Below, one piece after another: positions 41,626 to 51,600 of a stretch of DNA of 64,000 nt (position 1 is its first letter; each line of letters opens with the position of its first letter). Below the pieces are notes generated by a model. The model saw only the letters and a program-made list of their open reading frames with translations, did not search any database and was not told where the DNA came from. The DNA comes from Helicobacter pylori oki112. GTDB taxonomy: Bacteria > Campylobacterota > Campylobacteria > Campylobacterales > Helicobacteraceae. The stretch lies in assembly GCF_000600085.1 (NCBI RefSeq), contig NZ_CP006821.1, positions 1,426,001 through 1,490,000 of the forward strand, read 5' to 3'. Both the position numbers and the translations under genes were made by a program.

Positions 41626-43848
41626 ATGTTAAAACTCGCTAGCAAAACGATTTGTTTGTCCCTAATCGGCTCATTCACCGCTTTAGAAGCCTACCAAAAG
41701 CACCAAAAAGACGGCTTTTTTATAGAAGCCGGGTTTGAAACTGGGCTGTTGCAAGGCACACAAACCCAAGAACAAACCATAGCCACAACTCAAGAAAAAC
41801 CCAAACCCAAACCCATTACCCCTCAAAGCACCTATGGGAAATACTACATATCCCAAAGCACCATTTTAAAGAATGCAACTGAGTTATTTGCAGAGGACAA
41901 TATCACCAACTTAACCTTTTATTCTTTAACCCCTGTGTATGTAACCGCTTACAACCAAGAAAATGCTGAGGAAGCGGGCTATGGCAATAACAGCTTGATT
42001 ATGATACAAAACTTCCTACCTTATAATTTAAACAATATTGAGCTTAGCTATACAGACGATCAAGGCAATGTGGTCAGTTTGGGCGTGATAGAAACTATCC
42101 CTAAACAATCTCAAATCATTCTGCCCGCAAGCTTGTTTAACGATCCGCAACTTAACGCTGATGGCTTCCAACAACTTCAAACCACCACCACACGATTTTC
42201 TGATGCCAGCACGCAGAATTTGTTTGATAAGCTCAGTAAGGTTACAACCAATCTTCAAATGACTTATATCAATTACAACCAATTTTCTAGCGGTAACGGC
42301 AGTGGTTCTAAACCCCCATGCCCTCCATACGAAAATCAAGAAAATTGTGTGGCTAAAGTGCCGTCTTTCACCTCTCAAGACGCTAAAAATTTGACCAATT
42401 TAATGCTGAACATGATGGCGGTGTTTGATTCTAAATCTTGGGAAGATGCCATTAAGAACGCCCCCTTTCAGTTTAGCGACAACAACTTGTCAGCGCCATG
42501 TTATTCTGATTACCTTACATGCGTGAATCCTTACAACGATGGGCTTGTTGATCCTAAATTGATCGCTAAAAACGCTGGAGATGAATACAATATAGAAAAC
42601 GGACAAACAGGCTCAGTGATATTAACGCCGCAAGATGTCATCTATAGCTATAGAGTCGCTAATAATATTTATGTGAATCTCTTACCCCCAAGAGGAGGGG
42701 ATTTAGGGTTAGGGTCTCAGTATGGTGGCCCGAATGGCCCAGGCGATGATGGCACCAATTTTGGCGCTTTAGGGATATTGTCTCCTTTCTTAGACCCTGA
42801 AATACTGTTTGGCAAAGATTTGAATAAAGTCGCTATCATGCAATTAAGAGATATTATCCATGAATACGGGCACACTTTAGGCTATACGCATAACGGGAAC
42901 ATGACTTATCAAAGGGTGCGCATGTGTGAAGAAGGCAATGGGCCAGAAGAGCGCTGTAAGGGCGGGAAGATAGAGCAAGTGGATGGGAAAGAAGTGCAAG
43001 TGTTTGACAACGGGCATGAAGTGCGAGACACCGATGGCTCTTTCTATGATGTGTGTTCTCGTTTTAAAGATAAGCCCTATACAGCGGGTAGCTATCCTAA
43101 CTCCATCTATACTGATTGTTCTCAAGTCCCCGCTGGACTTATAGGCGTTACAAGCGCGGTTTGGCAGCAGCTCATTGATCAAAACGCCCTACCGGTGGAT
43201 TTTACTAATTTGAGCGGCCAAACCAACTATTTAAACGCTAGTTTGAACACGCAAGATTTTGCGACCACTATGCTTAGCGCAATCAGTCAAAGCCTTTCAT
43301 CTACTAAATCTAGCGCCACTACCTATCGCACTTCAAAAACCTCACGACCATTTGGAGCCCCCCTATTAGGCGTTAATCTTAAAATGGGCTATCAAAAATA
43401 TTTTAATGATTACCTAGGGTTGTCTTCTTATGGCATTATCAAATACAACTACGCCCAAGCCAATAACGAAAAAATCCAACAATTAAGCTATGGTGTGGGA
43501 ATGGATGTGTTATTTGATTTCATCACCAATTACACTAACGAAAAGAACCCTAAAAACAATCTAACCAAGAAAGTTTTCACTTCATCTCTTGGGGTGTTTG
43601 GGGGGTTAAGGGGCTTATACAACAGCTATTATTTGCTGAATCAATACAAAGGGAGCGGTAATTTAAATGTAACCGGTGGGTTGAATTACCGCTACAAGCA
43701 TTCTAAATATTCTGTGGGCATTAGCGTTCCTTTAGTCCAGTTGAAATCTAGGGTCGTTTCTAGCGATGGCGCAACCACCAATTCTATCACCCTCAATGAA
43801 GGGGGTAGCCATTTTAAAGTGTTTTTTAATTACGGGTGGATTTTCTAG
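41626..43848 (+). CDS. homD: Hom-family outer membrane protein (HomD-like)
   Basis: A 740-residue outer membrane protein with a signal peptide (ASKTICLSLIGSFTALEA) and a C-terminal barrel ending FNYGWIF. The central extracellular part has cysteine pairs (CPPYENQENC, CYSDYLTC) and an HEYGHTLGYTH motif at 412-422, which fits the zinc-binding HExxHxxGxxH of metzincin proteases. AAGGAG lies before the ATG. Assigned to HomD (HP1453) by position and ending. Hom proteins are linked to adhesion; protease activity is untested. Confidence 0.88.
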   Translation: MLKLASKTICLSLIGSFTALEAYQKHQKDGFFIEAGFETGLLQGTQTQEQTIATTQEKPKPKPITPQSTYGKYYISQSTILKNATELFAEDNITNLTFYSLTPVYVTAYNQENAEEAGYGNNSLIMIQNFLPYNLNNIELSYTDDQGNVVSLGVIETIPKQSQIILPASLFNDPQLNADGFQQLQTTTTRFSDASTQNLFDKLSKVTTNLQMTYINYNQFSSGNGSGSKPPCPPYENQENCVAKVPSFTSQDAKNLTNLMLNMMAVFDSKSWEDAIKNAPFQFSDNNLSAPCYSDYLTCVNPYNDGLVDPKLIAKNAGDEYNIENGQTGSVILTPQDVIYSYRVANNIYVNLLPPRGGDLGLGSQYGGPNGPGDDGTNFGALGILSPFLDPEILFGKDLNKVAIMQLRDIIHEYGHTLGYTHNGNMTYQRVRMCEEGNGPEERCKGGKIEQVDGKEVQVFDNGHEVRDTDGSFYDVCSRFKDKPYTAGSYPNSIYTDCSQVPAGLIGVTSAVWQQLIDQNALPVDFTNLSGQTNYLNASLNTQDFATTMLSAISQSLSSTKSSATTYRTSKTSRPFGAPLLGVNLKMGYQKYFNDYLGLSSYGIIKYNYAQANNEKIQQLSYGVGMDVLFDFITNYTNEKNPKNNLTKKVFTSSLGVFGGLRGLYNSYYLLNQYKGSGNLNVTGGLNYRYKHSKYSVGISVPLVQLKSRVVSSDGATTNSITLNEGGSHFKVFFNYGWIF

Positions 43849-44030
43849 GGGGTTAAAATATTCTTTAACTCTGGCTCTAAAACGCTCTTTTTAGGTTCTC
43901 TTGTAGGCGTTTTTAGTTCGGTTTTGCGCATGAGCGTTAGCGTTATAGATCGCTCTTTTTGTTCTCGTATCGCTTGCGTGTTTTCTTTAAGCTTACTGGA
44001 GCTTTTTTCTGTCTCGTTATTTTGTCTCAT
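43845..44030 (-). CDS. Possible small basic protein
   Basis: A 61-codon ORF starting MRQNNETEKSSSKLKENTQA, rich in Lys, Glu, Thr and Arg. A good ribosome site (AAAGGAG nine bases before the ATG at 44030) favours translation. It converges on homD, overlapping its end by four bases. No family recognised. Confidence 0.4.
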   Translation of the reverse strand: MRQNNETEKSSSKLKENTQAIREQKERSITLTLMRKTELKTPTREPKKSVLEPELKNILTP

Positions 44031-44139
44031 GTTTTTATTCTCCTTTCGCATTCAAACGCCCCTTTTTAAGCGTTTGTTTGGTTTAAAATTGCGTTAGCTT
44101 TTAAAAAAGTTTGTTGGTTTGTGGGGCAAAAAGATAGAC

Positions 44140-44400
44140 CCTAGCTTGGGGATTTGAAAGCCCAAAGTCATTGGGTTTTTTCAAACAAGCTCGCTTGTGT
44201 AGGCTCGTGAAGCACCCAAACGCTAAAGCGATTGGGCTTCCTAGGCTGATGTTGGGGGAGAGTTTGGTTCTCACTCTGTGTCCCTAATCACAGGGATTTT
44301 ACAGAGTTTGATCTCCAACGCATTCCTTACAGCTCTCACGCATCATATCTATAAAGGCGTAACTTTGCACACTTCCTGCACTAGATACAAATGTATGGGG
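44140..44400 (-). mobile_element. Apparent solo right end of an IS200/IS605-family element
   Basis: No transposase is present, but the minus strand holds a chain of paired segments: GTTGG/CCAAC outer pairing, ACTCTGT/ACAGAGT enclosing CCCT/AGGG (about 44260-44320), and at 44215-44236 an imperfect hairpin, CCCAA-T-CGCT-TT-AGCG-T-TTGGG, followed by GCTTCAC. A hairpin with unpaired T residues near the end is the TnpA recognition structure of this family, and the preceding fold resembles the omega RNA of TnpB. Identification is by pattern, not by a database match. Confidence 0.45.
44161..44181 (+). terminator. Hairpin with T-run near the element end
   Basis: CCCAA-AGTCA-TTGGG followed by six T on the plus strand. 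It could end plus-strand transcription coming from homD. Confidence 0.4.
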
Positions 44401-44669
44401 GTATTATACTACAAAGATATTTGGGATTTCTGCTTGGGTGGTTTTAAAAAGATTTTAGTTTTTGTTAATTTTAGTTTTTAGCGGGTGTGGTTTTAGAGAA
44501 GCTTGTGGGATAAAGAGTATTGAATGATATTTAGTTTATTTGGCAAGAACAAAAGCCACAAACCTTTAGAGGGTTATTTTAAGGGGTGCGAAAACGCCAC
44601 GCTAAACAAAATGATAACGCTACCAAACTGAATCAATAACCAAAAGCACAAGCAAGATTAATACCCTGC
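44401..44669. other. Non-coding gap, one very short possible ORF
   Basis: About 270 bases between the element end and the lipoprotein cluster. The only reading of note is a 35-codon plus-strand frame at 44524-44631 (MIFSLFGKNK, KMITLPN), with a weak ribosome site. It may be a gene remnant. Confidence 0.3.
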
Positions 44670-45581
44670 TTATAACCCCGTATTGCCTTGCCCTTCTTTA
44701 TTGGCATAATCTTTCAGTTCTTTATAAAGCAAAGATTGCAAGCGCGTGATAGCAAAATTCTTATTCTTTTCATCCACTTCAAGGCTTCTATTCAATACAG
44801 GCGTGCCTTGACAATCGCTCGCGCTAACAACCACTCTAATGCGTGTGATACCATTAGCACTGTCTGTAAAAACTTCATTTTTGATTTGATAGAGTTTTTC
44901 TTCATCGCTAGGGGTCAGCACTCTGGCATAAGCACTTATGAGAGCGGCTTTAATCTCTGCATCGCTGTTGTTATCAAAAGTGATTTGCACTTTAGGTTTG
45001 AAAGCGTTTTGATAATAGATTTTTTCATAATTTTCTAACGAACCCACCGGAACAGAATACGCTTTTAAAATCCTTTCTATAGGCATCGCTTTAGCCAATA
45101 AATCCCCCATGCTTTTAGATTGCTGTAAAAAAACCCCTTTGCAAACCTTAGGCATTAAGGTGGAAAACTGCCCATAAAGAGCGTTATACTTATCCCTTAA
45201 ACCCTGCAAAAACAAGTTTTGATTAATCCTTACTCTGGTGTAGTAGATCCCTTTTTGCGCTTTTTGATTGACAATCTCTACATTATTCAATTCCAAGTCA
45301 TCGGTTTTTAAGTTAATCGTTTGCGAATCGCTGGATTTTAACTTATTATCCACACGACTTTTTTGGATATGGATTTGGGAATTAACCACCACGCTAATAG
45401 ACGCCACTAAATCCGCTAACGCTTTTTGTTTAGAAGCCTCTTTAGAAGTGGCTGAACCACTCCCATAAAGATAGCCTTTTTGGGTGTTTGTTTTGTTATA
45501 GGCCTTGCTATACCACTTAGGCTCTGCGCTTAAATTGGCACCCACAAAAGCCATAAGGCATGCAAGAATAATCTTTTTCAT
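44670..45581 (-). CDS. Secreted LPP20-domain protein (HP1454-like)
   Basis: A 303-residue protein with a signal peptide (KKIILACLMAFVGANLSA) and no lipobox, so probably periplasmic or released. SGSATSKEASKQKALADLVA marks the LPP20-type domain, followed by two further alpha/beta regions. Last of four co-directional envelope genes (LpoB-like, lpp20, HP1455-like, this one). Described in the literature as related to Lpp20; function unclear. Confidence 0.82.
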   Translation of the reverse strand: MKKIILACLMAFVGANLSAEPKWYSKAYNKTNTQKGYLYGSGSATSKEASKQKALADLVASISVVVNSQIHIQKSRVDNKLKSSDSQTINLKTDDLELNNVEIVNQKAQKGIYYTRVRINQNLFLQGLRDKYNALYGQFSTLMPKVCKGVFLQQSKSMGDLLAKAMPIERILKAYSVPVGSLENYEKIYYQNAFKPKVQITFDNNSDAEIKAALISAYARVLTPSDEEKLYQIKNEVFTDSANGITRIRVVVSASDCQGTPVLNRSLEVDEKNKNFAITRLQSLLYKELKDYANKEGQGNTGL

Positions 45582-45590
45582 TATTAATCC

Positions 45591-45932
45591 TTACTCATTC
45601 ATTAAAGCGACATGCTTCTTAGTGATTCTTAGAAGCACATAAACTTTATCCGTATCAATAAAAGTGGCCTTTAGCTCACTAGCCTTAATCTCTATTTTAT
45701 CCCCCTTGAAAGCTTCCATCACTTTCTCTAAGGCATTTTGTCTGGCTGAGGACAAGCTATAATCCATATCTGAAAGCAATATATCGCTCACCCCGCACAC
45801 TAAAATTTTTTCGTCTTTGGTTTGGGTCTTTTCAATCTGCACTTCTTTTGAGCAATCTTTTGCCCATTTAGGCAAGGACTTCCCCCACGCCACCCCCAAC
45901 ACCAAAGCAAGCACGATAGCAAGGCACTTCAT
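45591..45932 (-). CDS. Exported protein related to Lpp20 (HP1455-like)
   Basis: With the start at 45932 (MKCLAIVLALVLGVAWG) it is 113 residues with a signal peptide; the longer frame from 45983 would overlap lpp20 by 44 bases and bury the signal. The mature part (YSLSSARQNALEKVMEAF) resembles the Lpp20 helix-strand pattern. It lies seven bases after the lpp20 stop. Confidence 0.75.
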   Translation of the reverse strand: MKCLAIVLALVLGVAWGKSLPKWAKDCSKEVQIEKTQTKDEKILVCGVSDILLSDMDYSLSSARQNALEKVMEAFKGDKIEIKASELKATFIDTDKVYVLLRITKKHVALMNE

Positions 45933-45939
45933 TAAAACC

Positions 45940-46467
45940 CTACTTTTTAACCATGCCCAACTCTTCGCGCACTTTATCCACAATTTGCTTATCCAAGCCC
46001 ACTAAAACAAAAACCCTATCTTTACCGACATAGCGGGCAAGCATTTTAGAAGCGATCAATTCCTTATCCACTAATTGAGAAATTTTTTCAGTATCAGTGC
46101 CGCTTATGGACCTTTTACCAGAAGCGTCTACCGTTCTAGTTTTTTCATTTTCCAAATCTTTTTGTAAAGTGGATTTTAGATTCGCCGCTAAATTAGCCCT
46201 AGCCTTCGCTGTAGCCTGGTTAGTAGAATAATCCACATCATTATTGGTGATCAAATCTTCAGCCCTTCCTAAAAAGACCCCTGAATATTTTTCATACCTC
46301 GCCACTTTTTCCAAATCCCCTACAACCCAATCAGGAGCGCCTTTAGTCGCTTCTTTGTATGCCTTATTGCTTTTACTGATACCTGATTTTGGGGCATGGC
46401 TACAACCTACGATCACCATCGCTGCTATCACACTCATCCCTAAAATTTTTTTAACTTGATTTTTCAT
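45940..46467 (-). CDS. lpp20: Lpp20 lipoprotein
   Basis: Major antigenic lipoprotein of H. pylori, 175 residues, found in the outer membrane, sheath and vesicles. Signal with lipobox IVGC (Cys22), then the domain with [20 protein letters not shown]. Candidate vaccine antigen; molecular role unresolved. Preceded by AAAGGA about 10 bases from the ATG. Confidence 0.95.
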   Translation of the reverse strand: MKNQVKKILGMSVIAAMVIVGCSHAPKSGISKSNKAYKEATKGAPDWVVGDLEKVARYEKYSGVFLGRAEDLITNNDVDYSTNQATAKARANLAANLKSTLQKDLENEKTRTVDASGKRSISGTDTEKISQLVDKELIASKMLARYVGKDRVFVLVGLDKQIVDKVREELGMVKK

Positions 46468-46490
46468 TGTTCATCCTTTCAAATATAAAT

Positions 46491-47123
46491 TTAAAACATA
46501 CGCTTATTGCTAGCATTTTTCACAATAGGCTTAACATCGCTCCATACCTCTTCACCCGTTTTCCTATTGGTAAGGCTTAGGGTGAAGTCATAGTCTAAGC
46601 GCTGCCTAGAACTACTAATAGAGGCTGCGATACTAGATACTTTACCACTTAAAGATAAATCAGCGGCTCTTAAAGTGCCTTTTTCTACAGTGGTGTCTTG
46701 ATTATACTCTTCGCTTTCTCGTTCTTTTTCGCGCTGTTTCACCATTCTGCTATCCGCTGCAATGCCACTCCCTCCGCTCGCCCTTGTGATATTGAACCTC
46801 CCATTAGATCGCAACCGCAACTGCCGCGCGATTTCGGTCGTCAAAAGATTCATATCCAAATTAGGCTGCGTGGTGTCGTTAATAACATCTGAGACTTCAA
46901 TCAAATGCTCGCCCTTGAGTTGCTCAAAATTAGGGTCGCTAAACATGGAATCCAACATCGCGTTAGCGGTTAGCAATAAATCCGTGCTATTAATACTTGC
47001 AGTCGTATTTTTAGTGGCATCATTCACATTTTGATAAGTTGCCATTTCGCTTGAGCAACCCACCCACAATAAAGCACTCAAAATCACCGAGCTTATAATT
47101 TTTAATTTTGTTTTCAATAACAT
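46491..47123 (-). CDS. LpoB-like lipoprotein (HP1457-like)
   Basis: A 210-residue lipoprotein: signal KIISSVILSALLWVGC (lipobox WVGC). The mature part has the pattern of the penicillin-binding-protein activator LpoB (TDLLLTANAMLDSMFSDP, LTTEIARQLRLRSNGRF, YDFTLSLTNRKTGEEVWSD). It may therefore act on peptidoglycan synthesis, which is inference. First gene of the lpp20 cluster. Confidence 0.8.
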   Translation of the reverse strand: MLLKTKLKIISSVILSALLWVGCSSEMATYQNVNDATKNTTASINSTDLLLTANAMLDSMFSDPNFEQLKGEHLIEVSDVINDTTQPNLDMNLLTTEIARQLRLRSNGRFNITRASGGSGIAADSRMVKQREKERESEEYNQDTTVEKGTLRAADLSLSGKVSSIAASISSSRQRLDYDFTLSLTNRKTGEEVWSDVKPIVKNASNKRMF

Positions 47124-47492
47124 AATGATAGAAACTCCCTATTCAAAATTTAAAACAGATACTTCCGTTCCTAATTTTAAACTTCTAATCTAAACACACA
47201 GTGTTTTTGCGGATTTTAGCATTTTATGCGTCTTTTTTTTCACATTTTACAAGTTTTAGCCCTACAAATTTCACACTGCAAGCATTAATACCACAAATTC
47301 GCTCATTTTTAGCTTAATTAAAGAAACTTTTTTACAAACATGCTGATTTAAAAACGATAAAAAACGATTTTTTGAGATAAAGAAATAATGTAAAAGCTAT
47401 TTGAAGTTAGCCCCCTATTAAAAAAGGGGCTAAAAAAGATTTTTACAGGCTCTTATTTTAACAAGGCTTTTTAACGCCCTTTATGATACCCC
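47124..47492. other. Intergenic region upstream of the lpp20 cluster
   Basis: About 370 non-coding bases. AT-rich DNA that presumably holds the promoter of the lpp20 cluster, and a stem AGCCCC/GGGGCT (47409-47431) beyond the thioredoxin gene's stop. The flanking A- and T-runs suit a terminator only partly. No gene or RNA recognised. Confidence 0.4.
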
Positions 47493-47807
47493 TTACAATA
47501 ACGCTTTTAGAGCGTCTTCAATCGGTTTTTGAGAGCTAGGTTCTACAAGCCTTTCCCCCACTTCTTTGGCGTTTTTGTAAAAAATCAAAGTAGGGATCTT
47601 ACGAATGCCTAAGCTCTCTTTTAAATCCTGGCTCTCATCAAAAGAAACCTTAAAAAATTCCACCTTGCCTTTGTAAGTTTTGGCTAAATTTTCCATGATC
47701 GGCTCAATCTTTCTGCAATCCGGGCACCAACTCGCCCCCACATTAACCACCACCGCTTGATGAGCGGTTTTTTCTGCGTAATTCTTTCCGTTAATCACTT
47801 CTAACAT
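47493..47807 (-). CDS. trxC: Thioredoxin 2, atypical active site
   Basis: A 104-residue cytosolic thioredoxin. The active site is WCPDC (27-31), not the usual WCGPC; the rest of the fold is conserved (KVSFDESQ, IRKIPTLIFYKN). Known as Trx2 (HP1458) in this species, where it is used in oxidative stress defence. It stands between a 370-base gap and the pseudouridine synthase. Confidence 0.93.
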   Translation of the reverse strand: MLEVINGKNYAEKTAHQAVVVNVGASWCPDCRKIEPIMENLAKTYKGKVEFFKVSFDESQDLKESLGIRKIPTLIFYKNAKEVGERLVEPSSQKPIEDALKALL

Positions 47808-47861
47808 GATAATCCTTAATTTTTATTTCCCCCAACTTTGAAGTATAGCATAACTCGTAAG

Positions 47862-48650
47862 CTAATCCCCTTTAGTATTAGCCGCATTAGCCATAAACGC
47901 ATGCAGTTCGTTGTATTCTTGGCGGTTTAGAAAACGCATTTTCCCTACCGGCAAGGCATTCAAATTCACAAAACCATAACGAACGCGCCTTAAATCCAAC
48001 ACTCCAGCGTTAAAAAACGCAAAAAAACGCCTTAGTTCTCTGTTTTTCCCCTCATTGATAATGACTCTAAGTTTGGAGTATTTGGCATGGTTTTTGATGA
48101 TTTCATAACCAATAAAGGGGGAAAATTCCATGCTTTTAATGGGGGTTTTTTGGTGCGCTCCCTTAGTAGCGTTTTCTAATTTCAAGCCCTCTTGCATCGC
48201 GTTTTCCATCTCTCTTGTAACAAAGCCTTGAATTTTAATGAGATACTCTTTTTCTAAATTCGCATGCATTAAAGCGCTCACCACCGCCTTACTATCGCTT
48301 AATAATAGCACCCCTTCACTCGCAAAATCCAAACGCCCCACCGGCGCAAAATGGGCGTATTTTTTCTCCAAGCTTTCATAAATCACGCGCCGTTTTAAGG
48401 GATCGTTTTTACTCACCAATTCGCCCTTTGGCTTGTGATAGACCAGCACGCTGAATTTTTTGTTTTTTAAGGGCTTGATGAGTCGTTTGTCTAAAAACAC
48501 CTTGTCGTTTTCTTTAACCACGCTAACGAGTTTGGCATGCTCATGGTTGATTTTCACCCGCCCCTCTAAAACCAATTTTTCAGCCTCTCTTCTGGAATGC
48601 TTGGTGTAATGGGCTAAAAATTGGTTGATCCTCAAGCTAAATCCCTCCAC
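47862..48650 (-). CDS. rluB: RsuA/RluB-family pseudouridine synthase
   Basis: Modifies uridines in rRNA. N-terminal S4 domain (LRINQFLAHYTKHSRREAEKL), then the catalytic domain with VGRLDFASEGVLLLSD (catalytic Asp) and INEGKNRELRRFF. The exact target (16S or 23S) cannot be decided from sequence; rluB is the usual name for this subgroup. Start overlaps dnaE by 19 bases. Confidence 0.88.
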   Translation of the reverse strand: MEGFSLRINQFLAHYTKHSRREAEKLVLEGRVKINHEHAKLVSVVKENDKVFLDKRLIKPLKNKKFSVLVYHKPKGELVSKNDPLKRRVIYESLEKKYAHFAPVGRLDFASEGVLLLSDSKAVVSALMHANLEKEYLIKIQGFVTREMENAMQEGLKLENATKGAHQKTPIKSMEFSPFIGYEIIKNHAKYSKLRVIINEGKNRELRRFFAFFNAGVLDLRRVRYGFVNLNALPVGKMRFLNRQEYNELHAFMANAANTKGD

Positions 48651-51600
48651 TCTAATTCTTTAAAATCGTCCTTAATCTTTTCATTTACCATTAGATCGCT
48701 TTGGATTTTGAATTGCTTATCCTTATCTTTGATGATCAAATACAAGGGGCGTTTACCTTGGTGTTTTAGAGCGCTCTCTTTGATTTGTCTTAAAAACTCT
48801 TTTTTCACGTCATTTTCTAACACGATCGCCAAAGAGCAAGAGCTAGAAGCGAGTATTTCCATGGGGGGGATTTCACGCATGTCTTCTTTTTGCTTGTCAG
48901 GGTCTTTATAGCGGGCTTTAGGGATTTTAACCTCTTTGGCACTCTCTAAATCCAAGATTTCAAAAAGCCTTAATCGTGCCACTTCTTCTTGCTCTTCAAT
49001 CTTGCATTTAAACACTAAAGGCTTATTAATATCCAACTCTTCTAAAGTGCTCAATTGCTTTTCAAAAAGCATGAGTTCAAACTTGCCGTATCGATCCAAA
49101 ATGTCCGCTGTGCCATAAGGCTTACCGCTTCGTTTGCCAATTTTCTTTTTAACTTCCATGATTTTACCCAGCAAATAAGCTTGCGAGCCGATTTCTAATT
49201 CTTCAATATCAATGCTTTTGACTAAATTTTTAAAGCCCTTAATTTCTTCTTTAAACTCGTCTAAAGGGTTGCCTGAAACATGGATGCCCAAAGTCTCGTA
49301 TTCGCATTCTAAAAGCGTTTTAGCGTCATGTTCGCCCAAATCAACCATGTCCAAAATAACCTGCTCTTTAATTCCGCCTTCCATGGCTCCAAAAAGGGAG
49401 TTACCCCCTTGCATCATTTCATTAGCCTTGTCTTTAGCACGCCCCGCATCGCAGATCAAATCCAAGTTAGCGAGCATGGTTTTTCTAGTGTAGCCTAAAT
49501 TGTCCAAGCTCCCTGATTTCACTAATGGCTCTAAAGATTTTTTAGTGAGTTTAGAAAAATCCACCCGTGAAATAAAATCTTCTAAACTCTCATAATCCCC
49601 TTTAGCCCTTTCTTCAATGATGTTTTTAATCGGCTCACCCCCAACCCCTTTAATCGCTCCTAAACCAAACACAATTTTCTTTTCTAGCTCGCCTTTTTGA
49701 TTTTTAAACTCCGCCACGCTGAAATCTTGCATGGAAGAATTGATGTGCGGGGGCATCACTTCAATTTCTAAAGCCCTGACCTCATCAATATAGCGCGCCA
49801 CGGATTCAATCTTATTGGATTCGCTAGTGAGCATCGCTGCCATGAACTCATGCTTGTAATAAGTCTTTAAATACGCCGTTTGGAAAGTGATCATCGCATA
49901 AGCGGCCGAATGCGATTTGTTGAAACCATAGCCGGCAAATTTAACGATCAAATCCCACAAATTAGCCGCTTTTTGGCTATCATGCCCTAAATTTTTAGCG
50001 CCTTCTACGAACTTAACCTTATTGTCCGCCATGATTTGAGCGTCTTTTTTCCCCATAGCACGACGGATGAGATCCGCTTCACCCAAACTAAAACCGCCGA
50101 TAGTTTGCACGATTTGCATCACTTGCTCTTGATAGACGATCGTGCCGTAAGTGGGCTTTAAAATCGGCTCTAATTCTTTAAACGCATAAGCGATAGGCTC
50201 AACGCCATGCTTTCTATTCACAAAATCATCTACCATGCCTGATTCCATAGGCCCCGGTCGGCCTAGCGCGATAATGGCGATAATGTCTTCAAAGTTTGAA
50301 GGCCTTAAGCGTTTGTTAAGCCCTTGAAACATCCCAGATTCAATCTGGAATATCCCCACCGTATCCCCGCTTTGGATCGTTTTATACACTTTCGGATCGT
50401 CCATATCCAACGATAAAAAATCCACGCTAATTTTATGCTGCGTTTTAATGATTTTAAGCGCATCATCAATCACGGTCAAGGTTTTAAGCCCCAAAAAGTC
50501 AAACTTAATCAAATCCACCGGCTCTAAATACTTCATGGAATATTGCGTAACGATACCGCCGGTTTTTTCAGAGGCAAATAAAGGGGTTTTGTGCCACAAC
50601 TCTTTTTGGCTATCCACCACTAAGGCTGCGGCATGCACGCCTGCGTTGCGATTTAAATTCTCTAAATTGAGCGAATACTCCCACACTTGTTTGGCTAATT
50701 CATTACTCTCTACTAATTCCTTGATTTTAGGCTCTAATTCCCACGCCCCCTCTATGAACTCGCCATTTTTTTCATAGCCCTTAAGCGTGATACCTAAGCG
50801 GTTAGGAATGAGTTTGGCAAAATCATCGGCTTCTTTATAAGGCATGTCCAAAACCCTTGCGACATCTCTGATCACGCCTTTAGCCAACATCTTATTAAAG
50901 GTGATGACTTGAGCCACATTGTATTTGCCGTATTTTTCAATCATGTATTCTATGATTTCCTTACGCCGGCGTTGGCAAAAATCCGTATCAATATCAGGCA
51001 TGCTGACTCTTTCAGGGTTTAAAAACCTTTCAAAGAGCAAATCGTATTTCAAGGGGTCAATATCCGTGATTTTTAAAGCAAAAGCCACCAAACTCCCGGC
51101 CGCGCTCCCCCTACCAGGCCCCACAGGAATACCCATTTCTTTAGCGTAACGGATAAAATCCCACACAATCAACATATACCCTGGGAATTTCATGCTCGTA
51201 ATGACTTCAATTTCTTTTTCTAAGCGCTCTTTGTATTGATCATGCTTTTCTTTAGGCACTAAAATTAAGCGCTCTTTCAAGCCCTCTCTAGCCTTATGGG
51301 CGAAATAAGAAGCGTCATCTTCAAAATTCAGCCCCTCATTTTGAGCGTAAGCTTTAGTGAATTTGAAGCTTGGAGGGGTTGGGAGGTTCTTTTTATCGTC
51401 TTTTAAATCAATCTCTAAAACGCATTTATCAGCGATTTCTTGGGTGTTTTCTAAAGCTTCTGGAATATCTGCAAAGAGCTTTGCCATTTCTTCAGGGGAC
51501 TTGATGTAAAACTCATGCACGGAGTGTTTCAAGCGCCCCTTATCGTTTAGGGTTTTACCCATCGCTACGCACATCGCCACTTCTTGAGCCTTGGCGTCAT

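Noticed and set aside
44278-44481. A 67-codon plus-strand ORF in the element-end region
   Set aside because: It runs across the hairpin-rich segment and lacks a ribosome site; the RNA-like structure explains the sequence better.
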